The notes below the pieces were generated by a model. The model ran no database searches. It was given only the letters and a program-made list of their open reading frames with translations, and was not told the DNA's origin. 7,333 nt of DNA from assembly GCA_964482435.1 (NCBI GenBank), contig CAYZXL010000123.1, forward strand, positions 1 to 7,333. The letters are read 5' to 3'. Made by a program: the position numbers and the translations under genes. This stretch comes from CAYZXL01 sp964482435. GTDB taxonomy: Bacteria; Auribacterota; JABMQX01. Shown here piece by piece: positions 5,383 to 7,333 of the stretch. How positions within the stretch are numbered: the stretch's first letter is position 1; each line of letters starts with the position of its first letter.

Positions 5383-6662
5383 GAAAAAAGGGAGGTGCGG
5401 TTCCTACATTCGTCTTGGTCTGTGCGACGTGCCTATCGGTTGCGGTCAACTGCCAGGATGTTCCCGCGGATTCCAGCTCGGGAGCAGCGGTGCAGGTCGG
5501 GACACCTGTGGCGATGAAGTTCACTGCCCTTGACGGCCGCGAGGTTGACACCGAAAAGATGCTGGGGAAAGTGATTCTGGTGCATTTCTGGGCGACGTGG
5601 TCCGGCACCTACGACGAATGCATCCTCCCGGCACAAAAAGCTTATCAGGAGTACCATGATAAGGGTCTCGAGGTCATCGGGATCAACCTTGACACCGATA
5701 GGGAAACCGTCGAAAAGCTCATCGCAGACAAGAGCATTCCTTGGCCTCAGTATTTTGACGGGAAGGAATGGGAGAATAGGTTTGTCCGTCTGTACGGGAT
5801 CAAAACGATTCCGACAATGTGGCTCATTGACAGGGACGGCAAACTGGCCGACATGGACGTGGATTGGTCCAACCCGGCGCGGAAGATGGAGGAGCAGAAG
5901 GCTCTCGACGAGTTTAACAAAACCTATGTCCTTTCGGAAGGTGAGGATTTGAAGTACGTTCCAGCGCCGTATTTGCCCGGGCGTCTCGTTTACCAGCGGG
6001 AGAAAGAGGGGGACGCAGGCAGGCCAGTGCCGGAGAACTGGTTTTTCGTGTGGAACGGCGGGTTGAGGGGAGAGAGGCGGGCGTACGGCCAGGGGACGGG
6101 ATGGCCTCTCCGAGATATACTCCGGCTGCTCGCAGGCATTCACCCGCGAGAGATCGAAGGGGACGACGAGCTGCTCAATCGGAGACTTCTTGGCGACTTT
6201 ATTGTCCGAGAAGGTTTGACGCCAGAGAAGATCGTTTCACTCTTCGAGCCGATACTTCGACGAGAGCTGAAGCTGCCGGTCAAGATGACCTTTCGGGAAG
6301 TCCCCCGGGAGGTTATCGTCGCGCGAGGCAAATACGAATTTAGGCCGATCTCCGGCAGCCCGCGTGATACCATCGAGATTTATGGCGAAAGGCTAACAAC
6401 CCTTCCGCAGGAGGGGGGCCGGTACGCAGACAGCGCAGACATTGGTGAGTTTCTTAGCTGGGTCGGCGAGTATCTGGACCGGCGGATGGTCAGCGAGGTC
6501 GAAAGCCCTCCGGAAGCGAGCCTCAAATGGCACGAGAACTTCCGGGAAGAAGGCCGCAAGGCCCCCGAGCTTGTGCTCCAGCACCTCACAGAGCAGACAG
6601 GCCTGAGGTTTGCGAAAGAGACACGCCGTGTGCGGGTCTTGTTTGTTGAACGAGCTGATTAG
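5379..6662 (+). CDS. Gene E: exported TlpA/ResA-like thioredoxin fold fused to TIGR03435-like domain, CxxC missing
   Basis: It starts at ATG 5379, overlapping the readthrough stop of D; only a weak AGG precedes it, so it probably depends on translational coupling. It is 427 aa and ends at TAG. Residues 1-25 are a signal peptide with a marginal lipobox at Cys25. Residues about 38-180 form a thioredoxin-like domain of the TlpA/ResA/AhpC-TSA type: VGTPVAMKFTALDGREV, VILVHFWATW (65-74), GLEVIGINLD (96-105), cis-Pro motif KTIPTMWLIDRDGK (142-155). The usual WCGPC is replaced by WSGTY (74-78), with one displaced Cys at 81, so classical dithiol exchange should not occur. Residues about 215-427 resemble TIGR03435 of acidobacteria and planctomycetes: LRRELKLPVKMTFREVPREVIVARGKYEF, then RRMVSEVESPPEASLKW and a final LQHLTEQTGLRF...VRVLFVERAD. 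TIGR03435 has no known function. The domain match is from memory and pattern, not a search. Confidence 0.85.
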   Translation: MRKKGGAVPTFVLVCATCLSVAVNCQDVPADSSSGAAVQVGTPVAMKFTALDGREVDTEKMLGKVILVHFWATWSGTYDECILPAQKAYQEYHDKGLEVIGINLDTDRETVEKLIADKSIPWPQYFDGKEWENRFVRLYGIKTIPTMWLIDRDGKLADMDVDWSNPARKMEEQKALDEFNKTYVLSEGEDLKYVPAPYLPGRLVYQREKEGDAGRPVPENWFFVWNGGLRGERRAYGQGTGWPLRDILRLLAGIHPREIEGDDELLNRRLLGDFIVREGLTPEKIVSLFEPILRRELKLPVKMTFREVPREVIVARGKYEFRPISGSPRDTIEIYGERLTTLPQEGGRYADSADIGEFLSWVGEYLDRRMVSEVESPPEASLKWHENFREEGRKAPELVLQHLTEQTGLRFAKETRRVRVLFVERAD

Positions 6663-6734
6663 GCAACTCTTGGTCGTGGCGGTGAAACGCTGACCGGGAC
6701 TGTTAGGAGTTCAACGGAGGAGGACGTCAGATGA
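6663..6734 (+). pseudogene. Vestigial paralogue tail between E and F
   Basis: After the TAG of E the same frame reads through 23 codons to TGA 6732-6734, ending LTGTVRSSTEEDVR, which resembles the tail PLAGVLKSTTEVDFR of gene A. The last 45 nt match gene A 2467-2511 at 30 of 45 positions without gaps. As in A-D, its stop overlaps the next start (ATGA 6731-6734) and it carries the GGAGGAGG ribosome binding site of F at 6716-6723. No hairpin or upstream part of the domain remains. It looks like the 3' end of a lost paralogue whose body was replaced by E. This could also be a constrained ribosome-binding region and nothing more. Confidence 0.45.
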
Positions 6735-7333
6735 GAAAACTGGGCAGTGCAATAGCCGCCGTGGCGCTTCTTGGGGTGGGATTTCTTCGCTCCGGGGAGC
6801 CGGCCGCTGAGCCAGCCTATTCCTCCAAAAAGCCCCTTTACGCGAAGGTGGCTCTGACGGAGGACGGGTCGAAGGTTCTGACCGTGGTCTTCGACGAATC
6901 GAAGGGAACCGGGAAGGGGTACGACGTAATCTATGCCGATACTGACCTCAGCGGGAAGCTCGACAAGGCGAGCCGGGTTCAAGCCTCACCTTTTATGTGT
7001 CCATCGGGGGTTCACTACTACTTCCCGCCCGTAGGGCTGAAGGTGTCCTACAACGACAAAGGCGTCGGAATTTCCGATGCCTGTCAGGTGACCTTGAGCA
7101 GCGAGAAGCATTACTCCAAGACAGGCGCGACTACCCGCTTACTGGCATCCTCCGGGGTGGGAAGGGCAACAGAAGACTTTTTTGTCTCGACCTCCATCAG
7201 GCTGCGGGACGGTTCGACGGAGAGAGAATATTCATTCAAGGAAAGCATAAGACCCTCACCGAGCCCGGACGGCGCCGCTGTGGCGAGTTTTCCTCGCAAG
7301 CCGGAAGTGGCGATCAGCACCAAGCCGGATGAG
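6731..7333 (+). CDS. Gene F: fifth exported paralogue (C-terminus beyond window)
   Basis: It starts at ATG 6731 with GGAGGAGG at 6716-6723; 201 codons are open to the right edge. Residues 1-26 are a signal peptide (MRKLGSAIAAVALLGVGF...). Family motifs: KKPLYAKVALTEDGSK (33-48), FDESKGTGKGYDVIYAD (54-70), a partial EF-hand-like loop (D70, D72, S74, G75, D78), Cys90, Cys118 in DACQVTL, REYSF (165-169). The second-site Cys of the HCDFP motif is Tyr (HYYFPP). Alignment with gene C places the window edge near C residue 205, about 55 codons before the proposed Sec position, so the diagnostic TGA and hairpin are not visible here. It is a close family member of A-D; whether it is a selenoprotein cannot be judged from this window. 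Confidence 0.88.
   Translation, partial: MRKLGSAIAAVALLGVGFLRSGEPAAEPAYSSKKPLYAKVALTEDGSKVLTVVFDESKGTGKGYDVIYADTDLSGKLDKASRVQASPFMCPSGVHYYFPPVGLKVSYNDKGVGISDACQVTLSSEKHYSKTGATTRLLASSGVGRATEDFFVSTSIRLRDGSTEREYSFKESIRPSPSPDGAAVASFPRKPEVAISTKPDE

Noticed and set aside
6660..6662. TAG at the end of gene E as pyrrolysine or readthrough
   Set aside because: The protein ends where TIGR03435-like domains normally end, there is only one instance, and the tail after it is better explained as a paralogue remnant.

Overview
The window looks like chromosomal DNA of a fairly GC-rich bacterium. The left edge carries a divergently transcribed PknB-type Ser/Thr kinase. The rest is a tightly packed plus-strand operon of paralogous exported proteins plus one thioredoxin-like fusion protein. 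The kinase with a DWG motif, the EF-hand-like loops in secreted proteins and a TIGR03435-like domain suggest a planctomycete, acidobacterial or neighbouring lineage. That assignment is inference only.

Layout: (1) 1-1023, minus, kinase, cut at the left edge. (2) 1024-1572, non-coding divergent control region with a good sigma70-type promoter (TTGACC-17-TATAAA) and a palindrome. (3) 1573-5382, four tandem paralogues (A-D), each with a signal peptide. (4) 5379-6662, a redox-dead-looking thioredoxin fold fused to a TIGR03435-like domain (E). (5) 6663-6734, a vestige of a paralogue tail. (6) 6731-7333, a fifth paralogue (F), cut at the right edge.

The main result is that A-D each appear to stop at a TGA, but the same frame stays open for about 39-84 more codons and encodes a conserved C-terminal segment (YSVRIPKGxYTV...TGPLAG...). 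In all four copies the TGA sits in the same motif (FG-TGA-GG). Exactly 13 nt later comes a 19-nt hairpin, GGTATTC-CGTGC-GAATACC, with G at the second loop position, nearly invariant even at synonymous sites. The second stop is in every case TGA overlapping the next start by 4 nt (GTGA or ATGA). This fits UGA decoded as selenocysteine with a bacterial SECIS-like element, used four times in a row by one paralogous family. TGA also serves as the real terminator of the same genes, so a genome-wide recoding is unlikely. I do not recognise this family as a described selenoprotein. If correct, conventional annotation would truncate A-D and leave false intergenic gaps of about 115-250 bp.

The genes probably work as a co-translated set: each tail carries the ribosome binding site of the next gene (not clear before E), and each readthrough stop overlaps the next start. 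Products would be exported to the periplasm or outer surface. B gains a C-terminal membrane anchor only if its TGA is read through. The biochemical role is unknown; Sec in an exported beta-rich domain beside conserved Cys residues and a thioredoxin-fold neighbour points to redox or metal chemistry, as inference.
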